A stretch of 64,000 nt of DNA from Acinetobacter sp. ANC 4178. Its GTDB lineage: Bacteria > Pseudomonadota > Gammaproteobacteria > Pseudomonadales > Moraxellaceae. A program made the translations under genes and the position numbers. Positions within the stretch are counted from its first letter, which is position 1. Every line of letters begins with the position of its first letter. Where the stretch lies: positions 124,001 through 188,000 of the forward strand of contig NZ_SJOD01000006.1 of assembly GCF_004331175.1 (NCBI RefSeq), written 5' to 3'. Shown one piece after another: positions 47,958 through 57,848 of this stretch. The notes under the pieces were generated by a model. The model was not told the origin of the DNA, ran no database searches, and saw only the letters and a program-made list of their open reading frames with translations.

Positions 47958-49367
47958 TTAGAGTTTCTCCATCAAGTCAGTCATCAAGGTTTCCATATGG
48001 GTATAACGAGAACCTTTAAACAGGAAACTCATCGACTGGGGTTGATGTGTTTCGACTAAACTAATTAAAAAAGGTAAGGCTTGTTCTTGACTCAAGAAGG
48101 CCTGTAATTTCTTACCATATTGGGTACTGCGTGCACCTTCTTGTGTAGCTGGCGAGAACTCCCCCACAGCCACAACAAAATTAATGCCTTTGATCGAGAC
48201 CAAATCTCGACCTAACATATAGTGTTGTTGCGCAGCACTTTGACCCAATTCACCAATGTCGCCAATGACCATCACGCGCACACCGTCTTGTTGCGCGAGC
48301 ACTTCGCCCGCTGCACGCATTGAGGTTGGGTTGGCATTGTAAGTATCATCAATGAATAGATAAGGTGCTTGCTGAATAAAATTCAAACGCCCTTTGGCAC
48401 CTTGTGCTTGCTCAAGACCGAGCACGATATCATCTAAATCAATACCAATCGCAAGCGCAAAGGCAACAGCGGCTGTCGCATTCTGCACATTATGCTCACC
48501 AGCAAAGGGTAAATTTACAACTCGTTCACCCTGTGGCGTATGCAGGTTAAAACGCGCTGATTGCGGTTGTAGCTGTACATCCGAAGCATATAGATCACCG
48601 CCCTGACCAAAACTCAACTCGTGCTCGGTTTGCACGACTTGGCGAATTTGATCAATAAAGTCATCTGCCGCAGGCACAATCGAGGTACCCGATGAGGCAA
48701 TATGTGCATAAATTTCAGATTTGGCACGGCAAATGCCTTCTCGTCCGCCAAACTCACCCAAGTGCGCCGTGCCAATATTGAGAATACCGGCCACCTGCGG
48801 TTGAACCAAGTTTGAGGTGTAATCAATTTCCCCTTGGTGGCTTGCTCCCAACTCCATGACGGCATAACGATGCTCCGCACGTAACTCCAACAACATCATG
48901 GGTACACCCAAATCATTGTTTAAATTACCGCGCGTAATCAAGGTCGGAGCCAGCCGCGACAAAATACTACCTAGCATTTCTTTGGTGGTGGTTTTACCAC
49001 TACTACCCGTCAAGGCAATCACTTTTAAGTCTGGATATTGCGCACGACGGTAAGCACCCAAATGCCCTAAAGCCAAACGGGTATCGGGCACAACCAACTG
49101 AAATATATCTGCATCTACAGGATGACTGACGATTGCCACTTCACAACCCTGCGCGATGACTTTTACGACAAAATCATGTGCATCAAAACGCTCACCTTTG
49201 AGCGCTAAAAATGCATCCCCTTGTTCCGCATGACGTGAATCAGTCAAAATTCGTTTAATTTCACCACTGGGCTGTCGATCATGCAGCCAATAACCTTGGG
49301 TCGCTTCCAACAATTCTGCCGCAGTCCACGGCTGTAACGGATCTGTACTGGTCGTTGAAGTATGCAT
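47958..49367 (-). CDS. murF: UDP-MurNAc-tripeptide D-Ala-D-Ala ligase MurF
   Basis: MurF adds D-alanyl-D-alanine to complete the peptidoglycan precursor. The 469-residue enzyme has the ATP-binding [13 protein letters not shown], then the [12 protein letters not shown] and [12 protein letters not shown] segments and the ligase motif [19 protein letters not shown] lies six bases before ATG 49367. It follows murE by 8 bp. Confidence 0.96.
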   Translation of the reverse strand: MHTSTTSTDPLQPWTAAELLEATQGYWLHDRQPSGEIKRILTDSRHAEQGDAFLALKGERFDAHDFVVKVIAQGCEVAIVSHPVDADIFQLVVPDTRLALGHLGAYRRAQYPDLKVIALTGSSGKTTTKEMLGSILSRLAPTLITRGNLNNDLGVPMMLLELRAEHRYAVMELGASHQGEIDYTSNLVQPQVAGILNIGTAHLGEFGGREGICRAKSEIYAHIASSGTSIVPAADDFIDQIRQVVQTEHELSFGQGGDLYASDVQLQPQSARFNLHTPQGERVVNLPFAGEHNVQNATAAVAFALAIGIDLDDIVLGLEQAQGAKGRLNFIQQAPYLFIDDTYNANPTSMRAAGEVLAQQDGVRVMVIGDIGELGQSAAQQHYMLGRDLVSIKGINFVVAVGEFSPATQEGARSTQYGKKLQAFLSQEQALPFLISLVETHQPQSMSFLFKGSRYTHMETLMTDLMEKL

Positions 49368-49375
49368 CTTATTTC

Positions 49376-50872
49376 CTATTGTGCGGGATAGGCTGAATCT
49401 GTGGCGAGATGTTGTGCATCAATTGCCGCCTGTACTTCAACCACATCATCAAACCAGTGACGAACCCCTTCAATTTCTTGATAGTTCTCGTGCCCTTTGC
49501 CTGCAATCACCACAATATCACCCGCTTGCGCAGTTTTGACCGCAAATTTAATTGCTTCTCGACGGTCATGTATCTCATGTACCACATGGCCTGAGAAATC
49601 AATACCCGCCTTCATATCGGTAAAAATCTGTTCAGGATTTTCGGTCCGTGGATTATCTGAGGTTAACAACACCACATCAGCACCATTTAAAGCCGCTTGA
49701 GTCATCAATGGTCGTTTACCTCGATCCCGATCACCACCACAACCAAACACCGCCCATAAATTCCGTTCAACATGACGTTTCAAGGTGGTTAAAACTTGTA
49801 CCAAGGCATCTGGTGTATGTGCATAATCCACCACAAATAAGCGTGCATCATCACGAATGACCTGCATACGCCCTGGTGCGCCTTGCAACTGAGGTACTGT
49901 CGCAATCAACTGTGCCAAATCAAACCCAGCGTGCTGTGCCACGATTAAACTTGCCACTAAATTTTCGATGTTAAAATGCCCCAGTAGCGGGCTTTTTACC
50001 TCAAACAGACCTTGTGCGCTTACTAAGTTGAAGTGTGCACCCGATAGACTGTACTGAATATCCTGAACTTGATAATCCGCAGTTTGGGTCATGGAATAAG
50101 TGAGAATTTTCGGCTGTGCAGGATTGGCTTGTGCTGCCGCCAACATGATCGATGCATATTCATCATCAAGATTAATCACCGCAACCTTCAAAGACTCAAA
50201 TTTAAACAACAACGATTTAGCTGCTGCATAAGCTTCGAGCGTCCCGTGATAATCCAAATGATCACGGCTTAAATTACTATAAGCCGCAATTTCAATGGCA
50301 CAACCCGTTAAACGACCTTGTTCTAGACCATGCGAACTTGCTTCAATTGAAGCAAATTTTGCCCCTTGTTGCGCATAACTATGCAAAGCATTTTGCAGTT
50401 GCAAGGCATCTAAAGTTGTATGTGAAGAACTTTCTAAATGCGGAAGAATACCATTGCCTGTGGTTCCCATTACCGCACAGGGCTGGCCCTGTAACATCAA
50501 TAGCTCTGCGACCAAGCGTGAAATCGTAGTTTTACCATTGGTTCCCGTTACCGCCAAAATCTGCACAGCTTGGGTTGGAGATACAGCCTGCAAATATTGT
50601 TGTTGCCAGATACCCATTAAATGACGTACTTCAGGCACAACCAGACTTGGGGTAACACCTAGCTCAGTTTCACTAATAATAGCCACAGCACCTTTGTCCA
50701 ATGCTGCCTGCGCAAATTGCACCGTTTTTTCAGGTTGGCTCAAACTGTTCAAGGCAATAAAGATTTGCCCTGCTTGCACATAACGACTGTCCAAGCAAAA
50801 ACCTTGGAACGGTTGACTCATCCATCCAGTGATTTGATCAGCAGGATGCAGTTCTTGAAATGTAATTGACAT
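49376..50872 (-). CDS. murE: UDP-MurNAc-L-Ala-D-Glu:meso-DAP ligase MurE
   Basis: The 498-residue Mur ligase contains the P-loop VTGTNGKTTISRL, the EASSHGLEQGR block and DYAHTPDALVQVL. The DNPR motif (TSDNPRTENP) is diagnostic for enzymes adding meso-diaminopimelate. The lysine to be carbamylated lies in the central domain. ATG 50872 starts 10 bp after ftsI. The order ftsI-murE-murF-mraY is standard. Confidence 0.96.
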   Translation of the reverse strand: MSITFQELHPADQITGWMSQPFQGFCLDSRYVQAGQIFIALNSLSQPEKTVQFAQAALDKGAVAIISETELGVTPSLVVPEVRHLMGIWQQQYLQAVSPTQAVQILAVTGTNGKTTISRLVAELLMLQGQPCAVMGTTGNGILPHLESSSHTTLDALQLQNALHSYAQQGAKFASIEASSHGLEQGRLTGCAIEIAAYSNLSRDHLDYHGTLEAYAAAKSLLFKFESLKVAVINLDDEYASIMLAAAQANPAQPKILTYSMTQTADYQVQDIQYSLSGAHFNLVSAQGLFEVKSPLLGHFNIENLVASLIVAQHAGFDLAQLIATVPQLQGAPGRMQVIRDDARLFVVDYAHTPDALVQVLTTLKRHVERNLWAVFGCGGDRDRGKRPLMTQAALNGADVVLLTSDNPRTENPEQIFTDMKAGIDFSGHVVHEIHDRREAIKFAVKTAQAGDIVVIAGKGHENYQEIEGVRHWFDDVVEVQAAIDAQHLATDSAYPAQ

Positions 50873-50882
50873 TCAGCACCTA

Positions 50883-52706
50883 TTACTGGATTTTGGGTGT
50901 GTCTAAAGGCTTATCTAAAGGCACATTCATTAAACGGAGTGACTCTTGCATCACTCGGGCAAAGACAGGTGCAGCAACCAAGCCGCCATAATATTGACCT
51001 TGCGGGTTTTCCACCACCACAAAGATCGCCAAACGTGGATCACTCACAGGTGCAACCCCTGAAAATAGTGCACGATACTCTTTTTCCGAATACCCTTTAC
51101 GATCCGCACGTAGTTTATGTGCAGTTCCTGTTTTACCCGCTACACGGTAACCCGGAATATTGGCTTGACGTGCTGTACCGCCTGGTAGCGTCACGGCTTC
51201 CATCATCAACAACACTTGATCGGCAATTTTCCGATCAATCATTTGCTGACCTTTCGGTGGCTCTTCTAGCTTATACAAACTCAGAGGTACTTTGACTCCA
51301 TGATTGGCCAACATGGCATAAGCATCGACCATTTGCAGTACTGTGGCGTTAATACCATAGCCATAAGCCATGGTCGCAACCTCTGACACATTCCACTTGC
51401 TTGGTGGAAGTACCATACCTGAACTTTCACCTGGGAATTTGACGGCCGAACGCTGCCCAAAACCCACGCGCTTTAAAAAGGTCGGTAAAGTTGAATACGG
51501 TAAAGATAAAGCAATTTTCGCCACACCCACGTTGGAAGATTTCTGAATAATCCCAGCTAACGTCAGTTGCCCATAGTTATGCGTATCACGAATGGTATGG
51601 TTACCAACACGCATAGATCCTGGCGAAGTATTCACCACCGTGGTTGGCATGTATTTACCTGTTTCCAATGCCATAGCAACCGTTAAAGGTTTCATGGTCG
51701 AACCTGGTTCAAACATGTCCGTTGCGCCACGGTTACGCATGGCATCTTTATTGGCCAAACCATTTTTATCATTTGGGTTATACGACGGCCAACTGGTCAT
51801 CGCCAAGATTTCACCCGTTTTCACGTCTACCGCAATAGCCGATGCTGAACGTGCATTGTTTGCCACACCTGCCGCAGTAAGTTCACGGTATAAAATGTAT
51901 TGCAGGCGCGAATCGATACTCAGGGTAATATTTTCCCCTGACTCTACCTCTTTCACCACTTCTGGGTCTTTTACGCGGTTACCTTTCTTGTCACGCACCA
52001 CTTGCTGCTCACCATCAACACCTGCAAGACGTTTATTGAGCTGCATTTCCAAGCCTTCAATCCCGATCCCTTCACTATTGGTTAGACCAATAATTTGTGC
52101 ATTTGGTTGTGGCTGCGGGTAATAACGCTTATAGTTTTTCTCGGTGTACACCGCTTGAAACTCGCGCTTTTCAATTAATTCTGCCTGCTGTGGCGGAATC
52201 TCTTTTTGCAGCACTAAATAGCGAGAACGAGGACGTTCATATAGCTTTTTCTTGAGTTCTGCCCGATCCATCCCGACCGCATCAGCCAATTCATCCAGAT
52301 TGAGGTTCTTTTCTGGCAATTGGCGCTTTAATTTTCGGTTATGTGGATCTTTCGCCAATTCAGCGGTAATTTCATCAAATAACTTTTTATTATCAAAATA
52401 ATCACGTGGATCAATCACGACTTTCATGACAGGTGTACTGATTGCCAAAGGCACACCATGGCGATCATAAATCACCCCGCGCATGGCTTTGAGTGTTTCA
52501 GTACGTAAAATATTAGCATTGGCTTTATTTTGTAAAAAGTCATGGTTAATCACTTGCACATAAAATGCACGACCAACCAATGCCAAAAAGCATAATAACA
52601 CCACGGCCCACATAAGATAAAAACGCCACATTTCTACACTAATGGCATTTTTATCCGTAATCGACTGCTGCTTCTTACGTGGTTGCTTGGTCTGCTTGTC
52701 TACCAT
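50883..52706 (-). CDS. ftsI: Penicillin-binding protein 3, septal transpeptidase FtsI
   Basis: FtsI cross-links septal peptidoglycan with FtsW. The 607-residue protein has a cytoplasmic N-terminus rich in Lys/Gln, one membrane helix (about 29-50) and a class B PBP N-terminal domain (RGVIYDRHGVPLA). The transpeptidase motifs are STMK (Ser336), SSN and KTG (Lys525). A beta-lactam-relevant enzyme in Acinetobacter. It is translated 12 bp after ftsL. Confidence 0.96.
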   Translation of the reverse strand: MVDKQTKQPRKKQQSITDKNAISVEMWRFYLMWAVVLLCFLALVGRAFYVQVINHDFLQNKANANILRTETLKAMRGVIYDRHGVPLAISTPVMKVVIDPRDYFDNKKLFDEITAELAKDPHNRKLKRQLPEKNLNLDELADAVGMDRAELKKKLYERPRSRYLVLQKEIPPQQAELIEKREFQAVYTEKNYKRYYPQPQPNAQIIGLTNSEGIGIEGLEMQLNKRLAGVDGEQQVVRDKKGNRVKDPEVVKEVESGENITLSIDSRLQYILYRELTAAGVANNARSASAIAVDVKTGEILAMTSWPSYNPNDKNGLANKDAMRNRGATDMFEPGSTMKPLTVAMALETGKYMPTTVVNTSPGSMRVGNHTIRDTHNYGQLTLAGIIQKSSNVGVAKIALSLPYSTLPTFLKRVGFGQRSAVKFPGESSGMVLPPSKWNVSEVATMAYGYGINATVLQMVDAYAMLANHGVKVPLSLYKLEEPPKGQQMIDRKIADQVLLMMEAVTLPGGTARQANIPGYRVAGKTGTAHKLRADRKGYSEKEYRALFSGVAPVSDPRLAIFVVVENPQGQYYGGLVAAPVFARVMQESLRLMNVPLDKPLDTPKIQ

Positions 52707-52718
52707 ATACAGCTAGCC

Positions 52719-53051
52719 TTATTTATTGTCATCTGAAGTCATTGGTAAAGAAATTACAACCGTTTGCGCGGCAGGTGGAGAATACATACGTAACTGGGTC
52801 ACGGCACGAGTCCCGATTTGTGCCGTTGCACCAAAGGTTTGTTGCTCAATCAACAAACGCCCCCACTCTGCATTTAAGTCATCACGCTCACGCATAAATG
52901 AACTCAGCTCACGATAATCATGTCGATATTCAAACACCTGAAAAACCACCATGATTGCGCTGATGAAAACCAAAATTAACATACAGGCATAAGTGATATA
53001 TTTTTTCGTCCGCAATTTTTCTGCTTTCTTTTCAACTGCTTCAGTTTTCAT
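52719..53051 (-). CDS. ftsL: Cell division protein FtsL
   Basis: A 110-residue bitopic protein with a Lys-rich cytoplasmic N-terminus, one membrane helix (ITYACMLILVFISAIMVVFQVF, about 19-40) and a leucine-zipper-like periplasmic coiled coil ending in a Pro/Ala tail. FtsL forms a complex with FtsB and FtsQ that activates FtsWI. Sequence conservation is low, but size, topology and position between rsmH and ftsI are diagnostic. ATG 53051 lies 10 bp after rsmH. Confidence 0.92.
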   Translation of the reverse strand: MKTEAVEKKAEKLRTKKYITYACMLILVFISAIMVVFQVFEYRHDYRELSSFMRERDDLNAEWGRLLIEQQTFGATAQIGTRAVTQLRMYSPPAAQTVVISLPMTSDDNK

Positions 53052-53061
53052 AGTTCGCCTT

Positions 53062-53973
53062 TTAAACTAAGCGTTCCGCAACACGAAGCCAAGCACTGCG
53101 CGAGCGTGGATTGGCCTTCACTTCTTCTTCACTCGCACGAACGCGTGCTATTTTTTTCAAACGACGGGTATCTTGCTGTTGTTGTGGTAGCCCCCATCCT
53201 GTGTCTTCTGCCAAAGTCGATTCTTTTTGAATAAATTGTTTAATCAGTCGATCTTCCAATGAGTGGAAACTAATCACGGCCAAACGAGCTTCTGGTTTTA
53301 ATACCTCAACTGCCTGAGGCAAGAAAGCTTCAATATCTTCTAATTCTTTATTAATCGCAATACGTATTGCCTGAAATGTACGCGTTGCCGCATGTTTATT
53401 TTTTTCCCACTTCGGATGCGCAACTTTCACAATTTCTGCCAACTGACGCGTAGTGTCAATCTGCCCTGCCGCTTTAATTGCTTTGGCAATGCGGCGGCTA
53501 TAACGTTCTTCTCCATACTTGAAAATCACATTGGCCAAGGCTTCTTCTTCAATCTGCATCAACCACTCTGCTGCGGTCGGACCTTGCGAATTATCCATAC
53601 GCATGTCCAAGGGACCATCCTGCATGAAGCTAAAACCACGTTCAGCCTGATCCAACTGCGGTGAAGAAACACCTAAGTCTGCCATGACACCATCAACTTG
53701 CATTAACCCTAAAGTGGCAAGCTCGGGTTGTAAATCTGCAAAACTGGCATGAATAATGTGAAAACGAGAATCTTCCGCCGCTAATTCAGCCGCCACTGCA
53801 AGCGCTTGTGGATCTTTATCGAAAGCATAGACTTTAGAATTTGCATCGAGTTTTGAAAGCAGCAAACGGGTATGTCCACCTCGACCAAAAGTGCCATCGA
53901 CATAAATCCCTGTATTCCGACCTGCCAACAAGGCATCCACAGTTTCATGAAGTAATACAGAAATATGAGACAT
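53062..53973 (-). CDS. rsmH: 16S rRNA (cytosine(1402)-N4)-methyltransferase RsmH
   Basis: RsmH methylates C1402 in the ribosomal P site. The 304-residue enzyme has HISVLLHETVDALL, the SAM motif YVDGTFGRGGHTRLLL, DLGVSSPQLDQAERGFSF and GPLDMRMD. The C-terminal signature VISFHSLEDRLIKQF is also present. The start is ATG 53973. A 19-codon upstream extension is open but lacks family similarity. No clear ribosome-binding site is visible. It begins the dcw segment. The gene mraZ, which usually precedes it, is absent, and sbp lies upstream instead. Confidence 0.95.
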   Translation of the reverse strand: MSHISVLLHETVDALLAGRNTGIYVDGTFGRGGHTRLLLSKLDANSKVYAFDKDPQALAVAAELAAEDSRFHIIHASFADLQPELATLGLMQVDGVMADLGVSSPQLDQAERGFSFMQDGPLDMRMDNSQGPTAAEWLMQIEEEALANVIFKYGEERYSRRIAKAIKAAGQIDTTRQLAEIVKVAHPKWEKNKHAATRTFQAIRIAINKELEDIEAFLPQAVEVLKPEARLAVISFHSLEDRLIKQFIQKESTLAEDTGWGLPQQQQDTRRLKKIARVRASEEEVKANPRSRSAWLRVAERLV

Positions 53974-54101
53974 AACAGTGCAATCAAAGTACCAAAAATT
54001 TAACTGCACATTATTACCTTGTTTTAACAAAGCTCCAAACGTCTTTTTGTAGGGAAATATTACTTTCTATAGAGAAAACCGTTTCTATTGTATTCCCTAA
54101 G

Positions 54102-54130
54102 CAAAAAAGCCTCCTTTGGAGACTTTTTTG
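54102..54130. terminator. Terminator of sbp
   Basis: CAAAAAAGCCTCC pairs with GGAGACTTTTTTG with one mismatch around a TTT loop, 18 bp downstream of the sbp stop. Confidence 0.82.
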
Positions 54131-54147
54131 TACTATTTTAGGTCTGC

Positions 54148-55149
54148 TTAATTGGCTTGATTATAAATCTGATCAAAAATTGCACCATTCACAAAGTGCG
54201 TTTGTTGCGCTTTTGCCCAACCGCCAAATACATCTCCAATCGTAAAGAGTTTAAGCTTCGGAAATTGTCCAGCATACTTGGCTGCTGCTTGTGCATTACG
54301 TGGGCGAAAATAGTATTTTGCCGCTAAATCTTGCCCCTTCGGAGAATATAAGTAATTTAAATACCCCTTAGCTAAGTTGCGATTGCCATCTTTATCAACG
54401 GTTCGATCAACAATGGCGACTGAAGGTTCCGCCAAAATAGAAATCGAAGGATAAACAATTTCAAACTCGCCTTTGCCCAAACCTTTGGTTGCCAACAAAG
54501 CTTCGTTTTCCCAAGACAGCAATACATCACCTATGCCACGTTCAGCAAAGGTGGTTAAAGAACCTCGCGCACCCGAATCCAACACTTTGACATTGTGATA
54601 GAGGTTTTTAACCAACTCACGTGCTTTGGCATCATTCCCGCCAGGTTGTTTTAGGGCATAACCCCATGCCGCCAGATAAATCCAACGTGGTGCACCGCCT
54701 GTTTTTGGGTTGGGGGTAATAATTTCAACGCCCGGTTTAACCAAATCATTCCAGTCCTTAATCTGCTTAGGATTGCCCTTGCGCACCAAAAAAACGACGG
54801 TAGAAGTATAGGGTGCCGAATTATTTGGAAATTCCTTTTGCCAATTTTTATCGATATAACCAGCTTTGACAATTTCATCAATATCATTGGCCAAAGCTAA
54901 AGTTACGACATCGGCTTCTAAACCTGTTGCCACAGCGCGTGCCTGCTTGCCAGAACCGCCATGGGATTGTTTAAATTCAATCTCCTGTCCCGTACGCTGC
55001 TTCCAATACTGACCAAATTCTTTATTGTATTCTTGATAAAATTCACGGGTCGGATCATAAGACACATTCAAGAAACTTTTTGCTGCAAAGGCTTGCCCCG
55101 AAACCCCAGCTAGAATTGCAATTCCCCATGCAAAGAAAGATTTATTCAT
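54148..55149 (-). CDS. sbp: Sulfate-binding periplasmic protein
   Basis: The 333-residue precursor has a Sec signal peptide (cleavage after AFA, about residue 22). The family blocks are [67 protein letters not shown] and [11 protein letters not shown]. It delivers sulfate or thiosulfate to the CysTWA importer. No transporter subunits are adjacent, so it is an unlinked binding protein. It has its own promoter and terminator; control by sulfur starvation through CysB is expected for the family but no site was recognised. Confidence 0.95.
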   Translation of the reverse strand: MNKSFFAWGIAILAGVSGQAFAAKSFLNVSYDPTREFYQEYNKEFGQYWKQRTGQEIEFKQSHGGSGKQARAVATGLEADVVTLALANDIDEIVKAGYIDKNWQKEFPNNSAPYTSTVVFLVRKGNPKQIKDWNDLVKPGVEIITPNPKTGGAPRWIYLAAWGYALKQPGGNDAKARELVKNLYHNVKVLDSGARGSLTTFAERGIGDVLLSWENEALLATKGLGKGEFEIVYPSISILAEPSVAIVDRTVDKDGNRNLAKGYLNYLYSPKGQDLAAKYYFRPRNAQAAAKYAGQFPKLKLFTIGDVFGGWAKAQQTHFVNGAIFDQIYNQAN

Positions 55150-55176
55150 TGTTGAACTCTAATGACTGTTTTTTGC

Positions 55177-55205
55177 ACTATATTTTTAATAAAAAGTTTT
55201 CACAA
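55177..55205 (-). promoter_or_regulatory. sbp promoter
   Basis: On the minus strand TTGTGA and TATAGT are spaced by exactly 17 bp (complement of 55200-55205 and 55177-55182). The -10 hexamer lies 27 bp upstream of the sbp start codon. Confidence 0.6.
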
Positions 55206-55550
55206 TCACGTGGCTATAATCATTTATTCATAGTTTTTCTGATTTTAAGATATATAAAATGTTGCAATATAAGCCAAAAATTATGCTGAAATCATGTCAT
55301 GAAATGTTCTAAAATTTGTCACAATATTACAATCTCCATGTTGTCTCCATATTTATTTGCTACAACAACAATACGTGGATATTACTGTTATCATTCAGCG
55401 TAAAATCACTTAGATTTTCTTATCTTTTTGTAAAAAGTGTGACGTAAGTCTACTTTTATGTTTCTAAAGATGTTTAAATTGTAGTTATAGTATGTAGAAC
55501 ACTATTTTATAAAAAAGTTCTCAACGTGTTGAGTTAAAGGGGAATTCGCG
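55206..55550. other. AT-rich intergenic region between sbp and the orphan secreted gene
   Basis: I see no gene. A possible plus-strand promoter is TTGTAG (55479-55484) with TATTTT 18 bp later. A 6-bp hairpin CTCAAC/GTTGAG (55520-55533) precedes the AAAGGGG ribosome-binding site of the downstream gene. The remainder is AT-rich without recognisable repeats. Confidence 0.4.
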
Positions 55551-55847
55551 ATGAACTTACACTATTTTCAAGCCATTTTTCTCAGTATAGGCTTAGGTTT
55601 AATGGCTCAGTCGGGTCATACGGCTGCAATTAAAGCCACCCTGAACAAAAGTGCAGCACCTGAAAAGGTCTCTTTGATTGAAAAAGCACTCAATCAACAA
55701 AAGCAAGGTGACAATTATTTGCAGGCAGACAACAATTTAAAAGTACTGACAGCAATTAAAGTTGCACCGACCCAAAGTTTCTTTGCAACGCAAAACGAAC
55801 GCTTCTCACGTTTCTTACAAGCAATTTTCCCGCAAAATAATTCTTGA
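55551..55847 (+). CDS. Small secreted protein of unknown function
   Basis: The 98-residue product starts MNLHYFQAIFLSIGLGLMAQ, with a hydrophobic core at 8-19 and a likely signal peptidase site near SGHTAA (residues 21-26). The mature part is about 73 residues, polar and Gln/Asn/Lys-rich, with no cysteines, and ends PQNNS. I do not recognise a family. Support for it being real comes from the strong ribosome-binding site (AAAGGGG, nine bases before ATG), the signal peptide, and a large upstream region with a hairpin. A rho-independent terminator follows 35 bp downstream. It stands alone between sbp and gltX. Confidence 0.6.
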   Translation: MNLHYFQAIFLSIGLGLMAQSGHTAAIKATLNKSAAPEKVSLIEKALNQQKQGDNYLQADNNLKVLTAIKVAPTQSFFATQNERFSRFLQAIFPQNNS

Positions 55848-55882
55848 TTCAAACCACCAATTTTTTCCCCTAAGAAATTGGT

Positions 55883-55935
55883 AAAAAGCCCAGTCACAAA
55901 TGTTGAATTAAGCATTAAGTGATTGGGCTTTTTCG
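55883..55935 (+). terminator. Terminator of the orphan secreted gene
   Basis: AAAAAGCCCAGTCAC pairs with GTGATTGGGCTTTTT (15 bp, one G-U pair) across a 21-nt loop. The arm's own T tract sits directly against the TATAAT element upstream of gltX. A smaller hairpin CCAATTT/AAATTGG precedes it. Confidence 0.75.
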
Positions 55936-55936
55936 T

Positions 55937-55942
55937 TATAAT
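55937..55942 (+). promoter_or_regulatory. -10 element of gltX
   Basis: Perfect TATAAT 30 bp before the gltX start. The -35 region (ATTAAG or TTAAGT) is poor and lies inside the 3' arm of the preceding terminator. Confidence 0.5.
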
Positions 55943-55972
55943 AGCCCCAGTTTATCTTTTGAAAATATTGTT

Positions 55973-57481
55973 ATGACTATTCGTACCCGTATTGCTCCCT
56001 CACCTACAGGGTTTCCTCACGTAGGAACTGCCTACATCGCGTTATTTAACATGTGTTTTGCAAAAAAGCATGGCGGCGAATTTATCTTACGTATTGAAGA
56101 TACCGACCAACTACGCTCAACCCCTGAATCTGAAAAAATGATTTTAGATTCTTTACGTTGGTTAGGTTTGAACTGGTCTGAGGGACCAGACGTGGGTGGA
56201 CCTCACGCACCTTACCGCCAATCAGAGCGTATGCATATCTACAAACAATATGCTTTAGATTTGGTTGAAAAAGGTCATGCATTCTACTGCTTCGCAACGG
56301 CTGAAGAACTGGATCAAATGCGTGAAGAACAACAAGCGCGTGGCGAAACACAAAAATATGATGGCCGTGGCTTAAAACTCACCCAAGAAGAAGTACAACG
56401 TCGCCTTGCAGCGGGTGAGCCACACGTGATTCGGATGAAAGTCCCAGAAGAAGGCGTGTGTAAAATTAATGACTTATTGCGCGGTGAGGTTGAAATCCCT
56501 TGGGCGCAAGTCGACATGCAAGTGTTATTAAAAACCGATGGCTTGCCAACTTACCACTTGGCAAACGTGGTTGATGACCACTTAATGGAAATCACCCATG
56601 TGCTTCGTGGTGAAGAATGGCTACCATCTGCACCAAAACACCAGTTACTTTACCAATATTTTGGCTGGGAAATGCCAACACTGTGCCACATGCCATTGTT
56701 GCGTAACCCAGACAAATCAAAACTGTCTAAACGTAAAAATCCAACGTCTATCAACTACTACCGTGACATCGGTGTTTTGCCAGAGGCCTTATTAAACTAC
56801 TTGGGTCGTATGGGCTGGTCGATGCCTGACGAACGTGAAGTGTTTACTTTAAATGACATGATTGAACACTTTGATGTAAAACGTGTATCTTTAGGCGGCC
56901 CCATCTTTGATGTGGAAAAACTGAATTGGCTAAATGGTCAATGGATTAAAGGACTGACTCCAGGTCAATTACTGGATCGTCTATTAAGCTGGAAAAGTGA
57001 CCGCAATACCTTAGAAGATATTGCTGCTGCAATTCAACCACGGATTCACTTGTTGTCTGAAGCTGTGAATTGGGCTGGTTTCTATTTCAACCACATGCCG
57101 CAAATTAGCAAAGAACAGTTTGAAAGCAAAAAATTGACTGAAGAACAAGTGCGTCAAAGTTTGCAGTTTGCCATCTGGCGTTTAGAAAGCCAGTTCGCTT
57201 GGAACAATGATACGGTGAGCCAAATTCTGATGGATTTAGCCAATCAGATGAACATTAAACTCCGTGATTTCATGCCAGCTTTCTTTATTGCAATTGCAGG
57301 TTCGACTTCTTCGACCCCAGTCATGCAATCGATGGTGACTTTGGGTCCAGACTTAACCTTCGCTCGTTTACGCCATGCACTGGAAATTGTAGGCGCACCG
57401 AGCAAAAAAGAAGCGAAAGTATGGGAAAAATTGAATGAAAGCCTAAAATTGCCGAAAAATGATGCAATTGAACAGGCCTAA
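55973..57481 (+). CDS. gltX: Glutamyl-tRNA synthetase
   Basis: GltX charges tRNA-Glu with glutamate. The 502-residue class I enzyme has the HIGH-equivalent in [19 protein letters not shown] and the glutamate-recognition segment [13 protein letters not shown]. The KMSKS-equivalent is [13 protein letters not shown], and the helical anticodon-binding domain follows. ATG 55973 ([13 protein letters not shown]) is the start; an upstream in-frame extension overlaps the terminator. tRNA-Ala and tRNA-Glu genes follow downstream, the latter encoding its own substrate. Confidence 0.97.
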   Translation: MTIRTRIAPSPTGFPHVGTAYIALFNMCFAKKHGGEFILRIEDTDQLRSTPESEKMILDSLRWLGLNWSEGPDVGGPHAPYRQSERMHIYKQYALDLVEKGHAFYCFATAEELDQMREEQQARGETQKYDGRGLKLTQEEVQRRLAAGEPHVIRMKVPEEGVCKINDLLRGEVEIPWAQVDMQVLLKTDGLPTYHLANVVDDHLMEITHVLRGEEWLPSAPKHQLLYQYFGWEMPTLCHMPLLRNPDKSKLSKRKNPTSINYYRDIGVLPEALLNYLGRMGWSMPDEREVFTLNDMIEHFDVKRVSLGGPIFDVEKLNWLNGQWIKGLTPGQLLDRLLSWKSDRNTLEDIAAAIQPRIHLLSEAVNWAGFYFNHMPQISKEQFESKKLTEEQVRQSLQFAIWRLESQFAWNNDTVSQILMDLANQMNIKLRDFMPAFFIAIAGSTSSTPVMQSMVTLGPDLTFARLRHALEIVGAPSKKEAKVWEKLNESLKLPKNDAIEQA

Positions 57482-57538
57482 TTAAATTAGCTGTTGACGT
57501 GTGAGCGGAATATCCCTAATATTGCGCTCACACAGACT

Positions 57539-57614
57539 GGGGTCATAGCTCAGTTGGTAGAGCGCTACAATGGCATTGTAGAGGTCAGCGGTTCGATCCC
57601 GCTTGACTCCACCA
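57539..57614 (+). tRNA. tRNA-Ala (GGC)
   Basis: A 76-nt cloverleaf ending in encoded CCA. The acceptor stem GGGGUCA/UGACUCC contains the G3-U70 wobble pair, the alanine identity element. The anticodon GGC lies at 57572-57574 within the loop closed by CUACA/UGUAG, and the T-loop is GUUCGAUCC. Confidence 0.95.
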
Positions 57615-57644
57615 AAAAATCGTTTTACCTGTGTTGCCTCATAA

Positions 57645-57720
57645 GTCCCTATCGTCTAGAGGCCTAGGACATCGCCCTTTCACGGCGGTAACCGGGGTTC
57701 GAATCCCCGTAGGGACGCCA
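57645..57720 (+). tRNA. tRNA-Glu (TTC)
   Basis: A 76-nt cloverleaf with acceptor stem GUCCCUA/UAGGGAC and encoded CCA end. The anticodon is TTC at 57679-57681 in the loop CTTTCAC. The sequence is very close to E. coli tRNA-Glu. It lies 30 nt after tRNA-Ala, so both are probably cut from one transcript. Confidence 0.96.
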
Positions 57721-57725
57721 AATTC

Positions 57726-57756
57726 AAAAAAGCCACTGTTCAACAGTGGCTTTTTT
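57726..57756 (+). terminator. Terminator after the tRNA pair
   Basis: AAAAAAGCCACTGTT and its exact reverse complement form a long stem with a minimal loop, ending in TTTTTT. It follows tRNA-Glu by 5 nt. Confidence 0.93.
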
Positions 57757-57848
57757 ATTGCCTCAACAAAACATAAATTTGTCTGAATTATTTTGGCGCT
57801 GTGCAACATTCCGCTAGAATAGACCCAGATAAAAATGATGGAGCTGAA

